Notes under the pieces: generated by a model
Databases searched by the model: none
The model's input: the letters and a program-made list of their open reading frames with translations, nothing else
Told to the model about the DNA's origin: nothing
Program-made: the position numbers and the translations under genes
Origin: Planctomycetaceae bacterium
Lineage (GTDB): Bacteria; Planctomycetota; UBA1135; GCA-002686595
Reading direction: 5' to 3'
DNA: 63,902 nucleotides
NCBI GenBank assembly: GCA_016125265.1
Contig: WGMC01000027.1
Coordinates: 1 to 63,902, forward strand
Part shown: piece after piece, positions 42,481-50,298 of the stretch
Numbering within the stretch: the first letter of the stretch is position 1
How the letters are laid out: the number at the start of each line of letters is the position of its first letter

Positions 42481-43872
42481 TCAGCTCTCCACCACGGTCA
42501 CGCGTGTCGACACCTTGGACTTCGTGAGCAGGGCCGGCCAGAAACCGATGATCTCGGTGGCCTTGGGGCGCCCGCCCGCGAAACCGGTCACGCCGGGCGG
42601 ACCGCTGGTGACGAGCGGCACCAGCTCGGATCCAAACCGATCGACCTTGCGCCGGTCCGGGCCCTTCACGCCCATGCGTAGCACCACTTCGGCGGGATCC
42701 GCCGCGCCGGGCACTTGGATGCCGGCGTGGCAGACGTTGGCACCGAGGTACTCCTCGAGGCGCTCCTCGGGGCCGTATTCGAATCCGTCGTACGCGAGCC
42801 GTTTCCACACGATCTCCGCGCACAACTTGGCCTTCGCCAGCGCATCGGGACCGCTGATCGTGAGCTGTCCGGTCGCCTTCCAGCCGTCCTCGAAGGAACA
42901 CGACACCTTGTAGGTCGGTGTGGCGGGAGCGCCCTTCGCACCGCTCACACGGACCCGCGCGGGACCTTCCTGTTCGAGGCTCACGCTGGTGAAGTCCGCG
43001 ATCACGTCGGGTGTCAGGTACCGCGCCGGATCGCCCATCTCGTAGCACAACTGGTGCACCACGGTGCTGACGTCGACCAGGCCGCCCGTGCCGTCGTGTT
43101 TGGTGACGACGAACGTGCCATCGGCGCGCGCTTCGACGATCGGATAGCCGATCATCGCCATGTCCGGGATGCGCCGCCAATCGGTGTAGTTGCCACCCGT
43201 GCACTGGGCGCCGCACTCGACGATGTGTCCCGCGATGGTGCCCGCCGCCAACAGGTCCCAGTCCTCCTTGCCCCAGCCGAACTCGTGGATGAGCGGCCCG
43301 AGCACCAACCCCGGGTCCGTGCCGCGCCCGGTGATGACGATCTGCGCGCCCTGGTCGAGGGCCTCGGCGATGGGGAAGGCGCCGAGGTACACGTTGGCGC
43401 TGGTCACCTTCGAACGTACGTCCGAAAGGGGCCGCTTCGTGTCCATGTTGGCGAGGTTCTCGCCGGACCCGAGCAGCCCGTCGAGTTGCTCGTAGATGTC
43501 GTCGCCCTCGACGATCGCGACCTTCACACCCTTCGCGCCGTGTTTGGCGAGCACCTCGAGCACCGCCGCCATGCAGGCCCGGGGGTTCACTCCGCCCGCG
43601 TTGGCGACCACGCGGATGCCCTTTTGCACGAGCTCCGGCGCGATGCGGTCGATCAGCGCCACGAAGTCCGTGGCGTAGCCCTTCTTGGGGTCCCGGCCGC
43701 GCTGCTTCTGCATGATGCTCAGCGTGACTTCGGCCAGGTAGTCGAGGGTGAGGTAGTCGAGCGGGCCCTCCCGCACGAGCCGCACGGGGCCGAGGATCGA
43801 GTCGCCCCAGAATCCCTGGCCGTTGGCGATGAGTACGGTCTCGCGGCGCGGGCGCTTCGTTTGGTCGTTCAT
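42481..43872 (-). CDS. AtuA/DUF1446 family protein
   Basis: A 463-residue DUF1446 protein. [32 protein letters not shown] is the usual start. It continues with [57 protein letters not shown] and a later [12 protein letters not shown]. AtuA is needed for acyclic terpene use in Pseudomonas, and homologues sit in branched acyl-CoA clusters; the activity is not defined. First gene of a three-gene operon (AtuA, AtuA-C, Pta). ATG 43872, with TACACT on the minus strand about 40 nt upstream. No carboxylase genes are in the window, so the pathway is incomplete here. Confidence 0.88.
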   Translation of the reverse strand: MNDQTKRPRRETVLIANGQGFWGDSILGPVRLVREGPLDYLTLDYLAEVTLSIMQKQRGRDPKKGYATDFVALIDRIAPELVQKGIRVVANAGGVNPRACMAAVLEVLAKHGAKGVKVAIVEGDDIYEQLDGLLGSGENLANMDTKRPLSDVRSKVTSANVYLGAFPIAEALDQGAQIVITGRGTDPGLVLGPLIHEFGWGKEDWDLLAAGTIAGHIVECGAQCTGGNYTDWRRIPDMAMIGYPIVEARADGTFVVTKHDGTGGLVDVSTVVHQLCYEMGDPARYLTPDVIADFTSVSLEQEGPARVRVSGAKGAPATPTYKVSCSFEDGWKATGQLTISGPDALAKAKLCAEIVWKRLAYDGFEYGPEERLEEYLGANVCHAGIQVPGAADPAEVVLRMGVKGPDRRKVDRFGSELVPLVTSGPPGVTGFAGGRPKATEIIGFWPALLTKSKVSTRVTVVES

Positions 43873-43909
43873 GGCTGGTTTCCGCGGCGTGGGCCGAGCG
43901 GGAAGCGGG

Positions 43910-43915
43910 AGTGTA
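43910..43915 (-). promoter_or_regulatory. -10-like element (TACACT) of the AtuA operon
   Basis: TACACT on the minus strand lies 37 nt before ATG 43872 in the 134-bp divergent gap. A TACCAT at 43963-43968 on the plus strand could serve pcp. Confidence 0.3.
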
Positions 43916-44006
43916 GTCACCGCGCACCACCCCTCGCAGGGCCCGGTTCGAATCCGCGCGGGTACCATGCCGCGCGCCCCGCCGGAGCGGGCGGACGCTC
44001 CCCACG

Positions 44007-44609
44007 ATGTTGCAGGTCCTGGTCACCGGATTCGGCCCCTTCCTCGGGGTCACCCACAACCCCTCGCGCACCATCGCCGCACGCATCGCAGCACGGCCCC
44101 CCGAGGGCTGGCGAGCAACGGCGCTCGAGCTGCCGGTCTCCTTTTCGCGGGTTGCGCCGGCCCTCGACGAGGCCCTCGACCGGCTGGGGGGGCCGCCGGA
44201 CCTGCTCCTCGGCCTCGGGGTGCACCGGGGTCCGTACCTGCGGCTGGAGCGGCGCGCGGCGCGTCGGCCGCGTTCCACCCGACCCGACAACGACGGCCAC
44301 GTGGCGGCGTCCGCGTCGGGCGAAACGGCGGAACCGGCGGAGTTCGGCGCACCGCTCGAAACCTCCCTCGAACTCTCGTCCCTGCGCGCTGCCCTGGCCC
44401 GCACACCCGCCGCTTGGCCGCGCATCAGCGCCGACGCAGGTGGTTACGTCTGCGAGGCGACCTACTGCGAACTTCTGATGCGCGTGGGCGAGCGCGCGCG
44501 CGCCGCCCTCTTCCTGCACGTGGCACCCGAGCGGCACCTGCCCGTCGCGCTGCAGACGCGCGCCGTTGCGGACTTGCTGGCGGCCGCGCGCGCGCAGTTG
44601 CTGGCTTAG
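44007..44609 (+). CDS. pcp: Pyroglutamyl-peptidase I (C15 family)
   Basis: A 200-residue cytoplasmic cysteine peptidase removing N-terminal pyroglutamate. TGFGPFLGVTHNPS opens the family, the catalytic Glu is E81 (PYLRLERRA), Cys149 lies in ADAGGYVCEATYCELL, and His171 lies in LFLHVAPER. The Cys is followed by Glu-Ala-Thr where most have Asn, and HVP is HVA here, so it is a divergent member with an intact triad. Its last 4 bp overlap the convergent DUF309 gene. Confidence 0.88.
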   Translation: MLQVLVTGFGPFLGVTHNPSRTIAARIAARPPEGWRATALELPVSFSRVAPALDEALDRLGGPPDLLLGLGVHRGPYLRLERRAARRPRSTRPDNDGHVAASASGETAEPAEFGAPLETSLELSSLRAALARTPAAWPRISADAGGYVCEATYCELLMRVGERARAALFLHVAPERHLPVALQTRAVADLLAAARAQLLA

Positions 44610-45010
44610 CGGCCCGCTGCCGCTGCGTTTGGGGGTGGGAACGGGAGCGCCGCCAGCCCGAACTCGGCGGCCCGGGCGCGTGCCGCGGGAGTTTCGAGCA
44701 GTGCCAGGGCGCGTTCGGTCTGCGCGCGGGCCCCGATGCCGTTGCCGCGCGCGGCGTGGTGGGCGGCTGCGGCGAGGTGGATCCAACCGCGCAGCAGCGT
44801 GGCGAGCGGCGGGTCGTGGCGCCGCGCCGCCAACCAATGGGGCTCCAAGCACTCGTGGGCGTCGAACGGCCGGCCGTTGGCGAAGAGCTCGGCGGCCCGA
44901 CGGATGGCCGCGAGCACTTCGCCGCCGGCGTAACGGTTCGGGCCCGCCCCCGGCGCGAGCGAGTCGCGCTCCGGGGGCGGGCCCGATGTGTGGCCAGCGC
45001 TGTCGCTCAC
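44606..45010 (-). CDS. DUF309 family protein
   Basis: A small helical protein with the DUF309 motif FANGRPFDAHECLEPHWLAA followed by LLRGWIHLAAAAHHAARGN. Function unknown. The open frame starts at GTG 45010 (134 residues), but its first 30 codons cross a strong nested hairpin at 44939-44985 that looks like the terminator of the upstream gene. A start at GTG 44917 (103 residues), just before the domain, is therefore as likely. It overlaps pcp tail-to-tail by 4 bp. Confidence 0.82.
   Translation of the reverse strand: MSDSAGHTSGPPPERDSLAPGAGPNRYAGGEVLAAIRRAAELFANGRPFDAHECLEPHWLAARRHDPPLATLLRGWIHLAAAAHHAARGNGIGARAQTERALALLETPAARARAAEFGLAALPFPPPNAAAAGR
44939..44985 (-). terminator. Nested hairpin, probable terminator
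   Basis: Bases 44939-44953 (CGGGCCCGCCCCCGG) and 44971-44985 are perfect inverted complements, with an inner CGCGA/TCGCG stem in the loop. It lies 36 bp beyond the stop of the acidic exported protein ending at 45021. There is no T-run. Confidence 0.6.
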
Positions 45011-45020
45011 GGGCCGAACG

Positions 45021-46097
45021 TCACTGCTTTTCGGCGGTGACCTTCATCGACTGGGTGCCGGACATTTCCGCGCTGGCGGAGAAGTCCGTGGACTCGCCCA
45101 TCGCCTCGACACTCGCTTCCACTTCCACGGAAGCGGTGAAGTCGCCTTCCAGCGTCATGGCGTGCACGAGACCCTGGGACATGTTCCAGAGGAGCTCGCC
45201 TTCCATGGTGACGGCCGCGTTCATCGACGCGACCGACAGTTGCAGGTCGACTTCCTCGGGCATCTCGCCGTTCTCGCGCAAGAGCTTCTGGATCATCTCG
45301 GCCAGATCGAGTGCGATCTCGAGATCGAGTTCCAGCGCGATGACACCGACCTTGGTCCCGTCCACTTCGCGGGTGCCCTTGAAGGTGGCGGTGCGGGTGC
45401 CTGTCAGGTTGTCGCCAAAGGAGTCGCCGAACAGCGAGGTCATCGCTTCGCGCATCGCGCTTTCCATTTCGGCGTCCACCTCGGCGTCCATCTCCCAGCC
45501 GAGGTCGCCACCCGGCATCCACATTGCCTTCAGCGCGTCCGTCGGGATCTCCCAGGAGTCGCCCTCCTCGACTTCACCCGCGGGCAGCAGGCCGCGCAGG
45601 TCCATGTCCTCTTCGAGGCCGTCCAGGAGTTCGGCCTCGCCGCTGTGGTCCGGGGCCCACGCAACGTTGTAGACACCCGCGCCTTCGTCCCACGAGAACA
45701 CGACGCGCTTGCCAGCGAGTTCGCTGCCGGTTTCGTCGGATTGGCTCTCGCCTTCACCGGCCATGGACACGTCCACGGTCGACTTGGTCGAGAGCGCCTC
45801 GTAGAGGCGGGAGAGCTTCGTGGGGCGGCCCGTACCCATGCCGCCGTACTCGTCGACGACGGCGATGGAACTCTCAGCGGTCAGGCTGAACTCCGGCACG
45901 CCGAACATCTCGAGCACGTTCTCGCCGTCCACGAGGACGGAGAGGTCGTCCAGCTCCAAGCTCATGCTGGAGGTGAAGGTCTTGGACGCGGCGGAGCCCA
46001 CTTCGGGCGCAAACCGCAGGTTGTCTGCGATCGGGCTCCAGGCGAGGAGCAGTGCCGCTGCGCAGGTTCCAGCGGCCATCGAGGTGAAGGTTTTCAT
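45021..46097 (-). CDS. Exported acidic protein, paralogue A, unknown
   Basis: A 358-residue protein with a signal peptide (MKTFTSMAAGTCAAALLLAW) and a very acidic mature part. It shares blocks in the same order with the next gene: TGRP(T/S)KL, the 18-residue AELLDGLEEDMDLRGLLP (identical in both), GD.(W/Y)EI, LTGT.T, EGEL.W and a final beta-rich segment. Alternating short strands suggest a beta-sandwich or lipocalin/LolA-like barrel. I recognise no family. It is 25 bp after its paralogue, so they are co-transcribed tandem duplicates. Confidence 0.8.
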   Translation of the reverse strand: MKTFTSMAAGTCAAALLLAWSPIADNLRFAPEVGSAASKTFTSSMSLELDDLSVLVDGENVLEMFGVPEFSLTAESSIAVVDEYGGMGTGRPTKLSRLYEALSTKSTVDVSMAGEGESQSDETGSELAGKRVVFSWDEGAGVYNVAWAPDHSGEAELLDGLEEDMDLRGLLPAGEVEEGDSWEIPTDALKAMWMPGGDLGWEMDAEVDAEMESAMREAMTSLFGDSFGDNLTGTRTATFKGTREVDGTKVGVIALELDLEIALDLAEMIQKLLRENGEMPEEVDLQLSVASMNAAVTMEGELLWNMSQGLVHAMTLEGDFTASVEVEASVEAMGESTDFSASAEMSGTQSMKVTAEKQ

Positions 46098-46122
46098 GGA
46101 TGGATCGTGTGCTTGGCTGCTC

Positions 46123-47181
46123 TCAGCGGCGTGTCGCGGTGAAGTTGATCTCCGAGGTGCCGCCCATCGAAACCGTGTTCTCGATGTTCATTTGTTGGCC
46201 CATCGCGTCCATGGACATCGCCATGTCGACGATGGAGGTGGCCTCGCCCTTCAGCTCGAGGGCGACGAAGTGCCCGCCGGCGAGGTCCCAGTGCAACTCG
46301 CCTTCCAGCTTGTAGGAGAGCTCCAGGTCCGCGGACTCGACGGACATTTGCATCTCCATGCCCTCGGGCAGTTCGGCCGAGTCCATGGCGTCCTGCATGC
46401 GCGAGGTCATGTCCTCGGCGCCTTCCACGTCGACCAGGATGCGGATGACGGCGACCTTGCGGCCCTCCACATCGCGCACGGCGAGGAGCTCGCCGGTCAC
46501 GGTGCCGGTCAAGTCGGTGAGCACGTCGGCCATGTTCACGTCGTTGCCCATCGTCGCTTGACGGGCTTCGGCGTCGTCGATTTGGATGCTCAGGTTGCCA
46601 CCAGGGGCGAGCACGCTGAGGAGGGACTTGGGCGCGATTTCGTAGGTGTCACCGACGCTGAGTGCGGCGGTCGGCAGCAGACCGCGCAGGTCCATGTCCT
46701 CTTCCAGGCCGTCGAGCAGTTCCGCGTCGCCCTGCTTGGCCTCGTCGTACGTGACGTCGTAGTGGCCGGCCTCTTCGTTCCAGTCGAAGATCACGGTGAA
46801 ACCCTCGAGGGCGCTGCTGCCCGCCAGGTCGAAGTCCATGGAGCCCATGGGCTGCACCGACGCCGTGGAGCCGGTCATGGCCAGGTCGTTGAAGGTGCGC
46901 TTCAGTTTGCTCGGGCGACCGGTCGCGGCGCGCGGGTACTCGTCGGTGACGTCCGCGGACTGCTCGAAGCTGGAGGTGATGTCCATCTCCATGTCCATGG
47001 GCGGCGGGTTGCCGTTCATGAGCATGTTGTAGTCCGTGAGTTTCATCTCGCCCTTGACCACGAAGGACTTCTCGAGCGTCAGGCCCTCCGCGACGGAGAA
47101 CTGCACGCGCTCCTCGCTGGGGACCAGTGCGATCAAGAACGGGGCGGCGGCGAGGGCTGCGATGGGGACGATGCGTTTCAT
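46123..47181 (-). CDS. Exported acidic protein, paralogue B, unknown
   Basis: A 352-residue protein with a signal peptide (MKRIVPIAALAAAPFLIALV) and a Met- and Asp/Glu-rich mature part. It is a clear paralogue of the following gene; the motif AELLDGLEEDMDLRGLLP is identical. Methionine is unusually common (for example NMLMNGNPPPMDMEMD and MEMQMSVE), which could reflect metal binding or hydrophobic surfaces; this is only a possibility. ATG 47181 lies directly before the signal peptide; the longer in-frame reading is non-homologous. First gene of the pair. Confidence 0.8.
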   Translation of the reverse strand: MKRIVPIAALAAAPFLIALVPSEERVQFSVAEGLTLEKSFVVKGEMKLTDYNMLMNGNPPPMDMEMDITSSFEQSADVTDEYPRAATGRPSKLKRTFNDLAMTGSTASVQPMGSMDFDLAGSSALEGFTVIFDWNEEAGHYDVTYDEAKQGDAELLDGLEEDMDLRGLLPTAALSVGDTYEIAPKSLLSVLAPGGNLSIQIDDAEARQATMGNDVNMADVLTDLTGTVTGELLAVRDVEGRKVAVIRILVDVEGAEDMTSRMQDAMDSAELPEGMEMQMSVESADLELSYKLEGELHWDLAGGHFVALELKGEATSIVDMAMSMDAMGQQMNIENTVSMGGTSEINFTATRR

Positions 47182-47752
47182 GGGAACGTGCGCGGGGTCG
47201 TGCCCGCTCTTCGAGGTTGCTGGAACCGTGTGGAGTTCAATCGCTGGATCCGTGGGAGGGCACCACCTTGTGGCAGTTCCCATAGGTCCTGTGCGGGTTC
47301 GGGGGGAGTCGAAAGGCTTTGGGGGCGGCGGATGGAGCAGCGCCCTGTTGCATGCGTTCCACTGTTCCGCGGGTTGCGGTGCAGCGGGTTGCTGGGTAGC
47401 GGCTCGCTGGGCGATGGCGTCCCGGGCGTTGGCGTCCCGGGCGACGGGATGGACCCCCGAGGTCGGCGCGCCGGCGGTCACAGGGTCACGCGCCTTACGC
47501 CCAACGCGGGGCGGAATTCTCATGGGGCTAGGCCCCGGTCGGCTCCATGGGGGCAAGAGTGTATCCACGGCGGGGGCTGGACCAGCCCCCCTGGATGGGC
47601 CTCCTGGCCGCCCCCGGGGGGATAGCGCCGGTCACCGGGGGGTCACGGCCCGGCTCTCCGCGTCCCGGGCAGTTCCGCGATCTGTGCGCATTAACTACAA
47701 CGTGGGCCGCCGGGGCCCCCCGCCTCGGCCGAACCGACGCCCCCCCGCGCCC
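47182..47752. other. Intergenic region without supported gene
   Basis: 571 bp between divergent exported-protein genes. I see short direct repeats (GGCGTCCCGGGCG near 47416-47445) and a near-perfect palindrome at 47572-47590 (GGGGGCTGG/CCAGCCCCC). A relatively A+T-rich patch (GCATTAACTACAACG, 47687-47701) about 55 nt before ATG 47753 is a likely promoter area. Open frames crossing it are extensions or shadows. Confidence 0.5.
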
Positions 47753-50296
47753 ATGCAACACTCGACTCTGGTCCCCGCACTGTTGGCCCTAACCCTCGGA
47801 TTCGGGTTTTCCCCGAGCGGCCACACGCGCGCGCCCCAGGACCGCGCCGACCAGCCGGCCCGTGGCGACCAGCAAGACCGCGCCGCGGCGCGGCGCTGGG
47901 CGGGGCCGATGCCCCCCGGTCCCTGGGTCCACGACTCCGGTGTCCTGGGCACGGAGTTTCCCCAGCCGGCGGAGGTCTGGCTCGACGACACGGTGGTCCA
48001 TCAGGACCCGGTCGGCGGGACGGACCAGGTGCTCGAGGGACTGAGCGCGGCTCCCGGCGGGTTTGCCGCCGTGTGGCGCGACGGACGCCACGGGAACGTC
48101 GGCGCGTTCCTCGGGCGCATCGACAACGACGGCAACGGGCTCGGGCCCGAGCAGCCGATCCACTGGCCGCGCACGAGTCGCCAGCTCGAACCCGCCGTGG
48201 GTTCCGGCGGTCGCTTCAGCGGCGCGGCCGCGTGGTTCGCGATGGATCCCGGTGTGCAGGGCGCGTTCCTCCGCTTCTTCACCGGCGAGGGCGGCGTGAT
48301 CGGGCCGCCTGTGTCCCTCGGGTTGGTGACCGGGCGCGAAACCGAACACGGTGTGGCGGCGGGTGAGGTCTCCGCCGCGGGCGGAGGGCCCGCCGCCGGC
48401 CGCGACAACCGCCAGGCAAGCCGCTCGCCGTCCGTGGCCGTGGACGCCCGCGGCGTGACGCTGGCGACTTGGCGCCAGGGCACGCGGGTGTTCGGCCAGT
48501 TCTTCGGCCCGAACCTGCAGCCGATGGGCGACGCCGTGGAGCTCGACCCCGGCGGTCCCGCCGCGTCGACGGGCCCGCTCGTCGCGGCCTCCGGCGACGG
48601 GCGCTTCGCGGCGGTTTGGTCGGGGCCCGCGGGCCACAGTGTGTGGCTGCATCGGGGCCGCGGCGAGGCGCCCGCGGTGCTGCGCCCGGGCCCTGGCGAG
48701 GTGCGCGCGCTGGTGCGAGCCCCCTCGACCGACGGCGCGGACACCGGCTGGTGGCTCGCGGTCGTCCAGAACCAACGCCTCCAACTGGTGCACCTCGACG
48801 GCGCCGGCGCGCCCGTGGGACCGGCGTTGCCGCCGCTTGCGGGCGACTTCGCCCGGGTGAGCCTCGCCGCCTGGCCCAACGGCCTGATCCTCGCGGTGGA
48901 GCGGCGCGGCACGGGAGACGAGCGGCACCTCGGCGGTCCCATGGAACTGCTCTTCCTGGGGCCGAACGGCGCTCCGCTCTTGCCGCCGCGGCCCATCGCG
49001 GGGCCGGACGCGCGCGGCGCGAGCGGCCCGCTCGTCGCCGCCAATGGCACCCACGCCGTGGTCGCCTGGACCGACCGCCGCGACGGCGACAGCGACGTGT
49101 ACCACCGCGTGTTCTCCCTCGCGGATCTCGAGGGCCAGGAGCGCCGCTGGAACACCGACCGCGCCAGCGCCGACCAGACCCAGGCGGCCGTGGCAAGCGA
49201 CGGCGGCGACAATGGCCTGATCGCCTGGGAAGACCGGCGTTTTGGCGAATCGCGCCTCTTCGCGCGGCGCGTCGCGCCCCGCGGCCTGGTGGGGGACGAG
49301 TTCGAGATGGGCGACAGCCGCGCGCCGGGTGCGGTGCGCTCGCCCATCGTCGCCGTGAACGAGGGTGGCGCCGCACTGGCGGTGTGGAAACAACTGGACG
49401 GCAACCGCACGCGGCTCCTCGCGCGGGCCGTCGACGGCGAGAACCGCCCGCTCTCGACCACCATCGAACTGGCATCGGCGGGTGCCGCTCCCAACTGGCG
49501 CGCCGCGGCCGCGCCACTCGACGACGGCGGGTACCTGGTCGTCGACGTCGCGCAGTTGGCGGGGGAGAAGGAGCCCGGACTCCTGCTCGCCACCATCGGC
49601 GCGTCGGGCACCGTGACTCGGGCGCCGCGTGTGCTGGTTCCGTCGCGCGGTTTGTCGCTGCGCAATCCCGCACTGACACGACTGGAGGACGGCCGCTGGT
49701 TGGTGCTCTTCGACCAGGGCCCGCCCGCCGGACCGACGCGGCTCTCGGCGCGGTTCCTCGGCCCGGACCTCGCGCTGCTCGAGGGCGAGGTGTTCTTCGC
49801 GCCCACACCCGAACGCACGGGCGATTTGGATGCGGTCGCCGCGCCGCTCGTCGGCGGCGGTTTCCTGATGGCGTGGACGGGCAACGAGAGCCCCATCCGC
49901 GACGTGTTCGCGCGCATCTACGACCCGAAGGGCATGCCGACGAGCTATCCCCTCACGGTCACCGTGAAGGCCAACGAACAGGATTTCGCGGAACTCGTGA
50001 CACTCGCCGACGGCAGCCACATCGTGGTGTGGGAGGACGACATTTCCTACCGCGACCACATCCAGGCGCGGCGCATCGGCGCGGATGGAACCCTGGGGCC
50101 GCCGGTGACCGTGAACCGCCGGCCGTCGATCTACGTCGAGGACCGCACCAGCCCCCACACCGCGCCCTTGGGCGGTGGCTTCGTGGTCGTCTGGACCGAC
50201 CGCCGCCGCGGCCTTGGGCTCGACATCTTCGTGCGTGTCCTCGGACCCAACTTCGACCGGAACCTGCCGGAGCCGACTATGGCCGGACCCGGTTGA
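47753..50296 (+). CDS. Exported beta-propeller-like repeat protein
   Basis: An 847-residue protein with a signal (LVPALLALTLGFGF) and a mature part built of many blades. The recurring core is (A/V)W-x-D-R-R/G...(V/I)(F/Y)xR: AVWRDGRHGNVGAFLGRID, VAWTDRRDGDSDVYHRVFS, IAWEDRRFGESRLFARRV, VVWEDDISYRDHIQARRI, VVWTDRRRGLGLDIFVRVL. This looks like a beta-propeller or similar all-beta surface protein. Function unknown. It converges with the FG-GAP protein, only 2 bp between stops. Confidence 0.75.
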   Translation: MQHSTLVPALLALTLGFGFSPSGHTRAPQDRADQPARGDQQDRAAARRWAGPMPPGPWVHDSGVLGTEFPQPAEVWLDDTVVHQDPVGGTDQVLEGLSAAPGGFAAVWRDGRHGNVGAFLGRIDNDGNGLGPEQPIHWPRTSRQLEPAVGSGGRFSGAAAWFAMDPGVQGAFLRFFTGEGGVIGPPVSLGLVTGRETEHGVAAGEVSAAGGGPAAGRDNRQASRSPSVAVDARGVTLATWRQGTRVFGQFFGPNLQPMGDAVELDPGGPAASTGPLVAASGDGRFAAVWSGPAGHSVWLHRGRGEAPAVLRPGPGEVRALVRAPSTDGADTGWWLAVVQNQRLQLVHLDGAGAPVGPALPPLAGDFARVSLAAWPNGLILAVERRGTGDERHLGGPMELLFLGPNGAPLLPPRPIAGPDARGASGPLVAANGTHAVVAWTDRRDGDSDVYHRVFSLADLEGQERRWNTDRASADQTQAAVASDGGDNGLIAWEDRRFGESRLFARRVAPRGLVGDEFEMGDSRAPGAVRSPIVAVNEGGAALAVWKQLDGNRTRLLARAVDGENRPLSTTIELASAGAAPNWRAAAAPLDDGGYLVVDVAQLAGEKEPGLLLATIGASGTVTRAPRVLVPSRGLSLRNPALTRLEDGRWLVLFDQGPPAGPTRLSARFLGPDLALLEGEVFFAPTPERTGDLDAVAAPLVGGGFLMAWTGNESPIRDVFARIYDPKGMPTSYPLTVTVKANEQDFAELVTLADGSHIVVWEDDISYRDHIQARRIGADGTLGPPVTVNRRPSIYVEDRTSPHTAPLGGGFVVVWTDRRRGLGLDIFVRVLGPNFDRNLPEPTMAGPG

Positions 50297-50298
50297 GG

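Noticed and set aside
47036..47752. N-terminal extension of the 847-residue exported protein
   Set aside because: The extension runs antisense through the neighbouring gene, while a proper signal peptide begins at ATG 47753.
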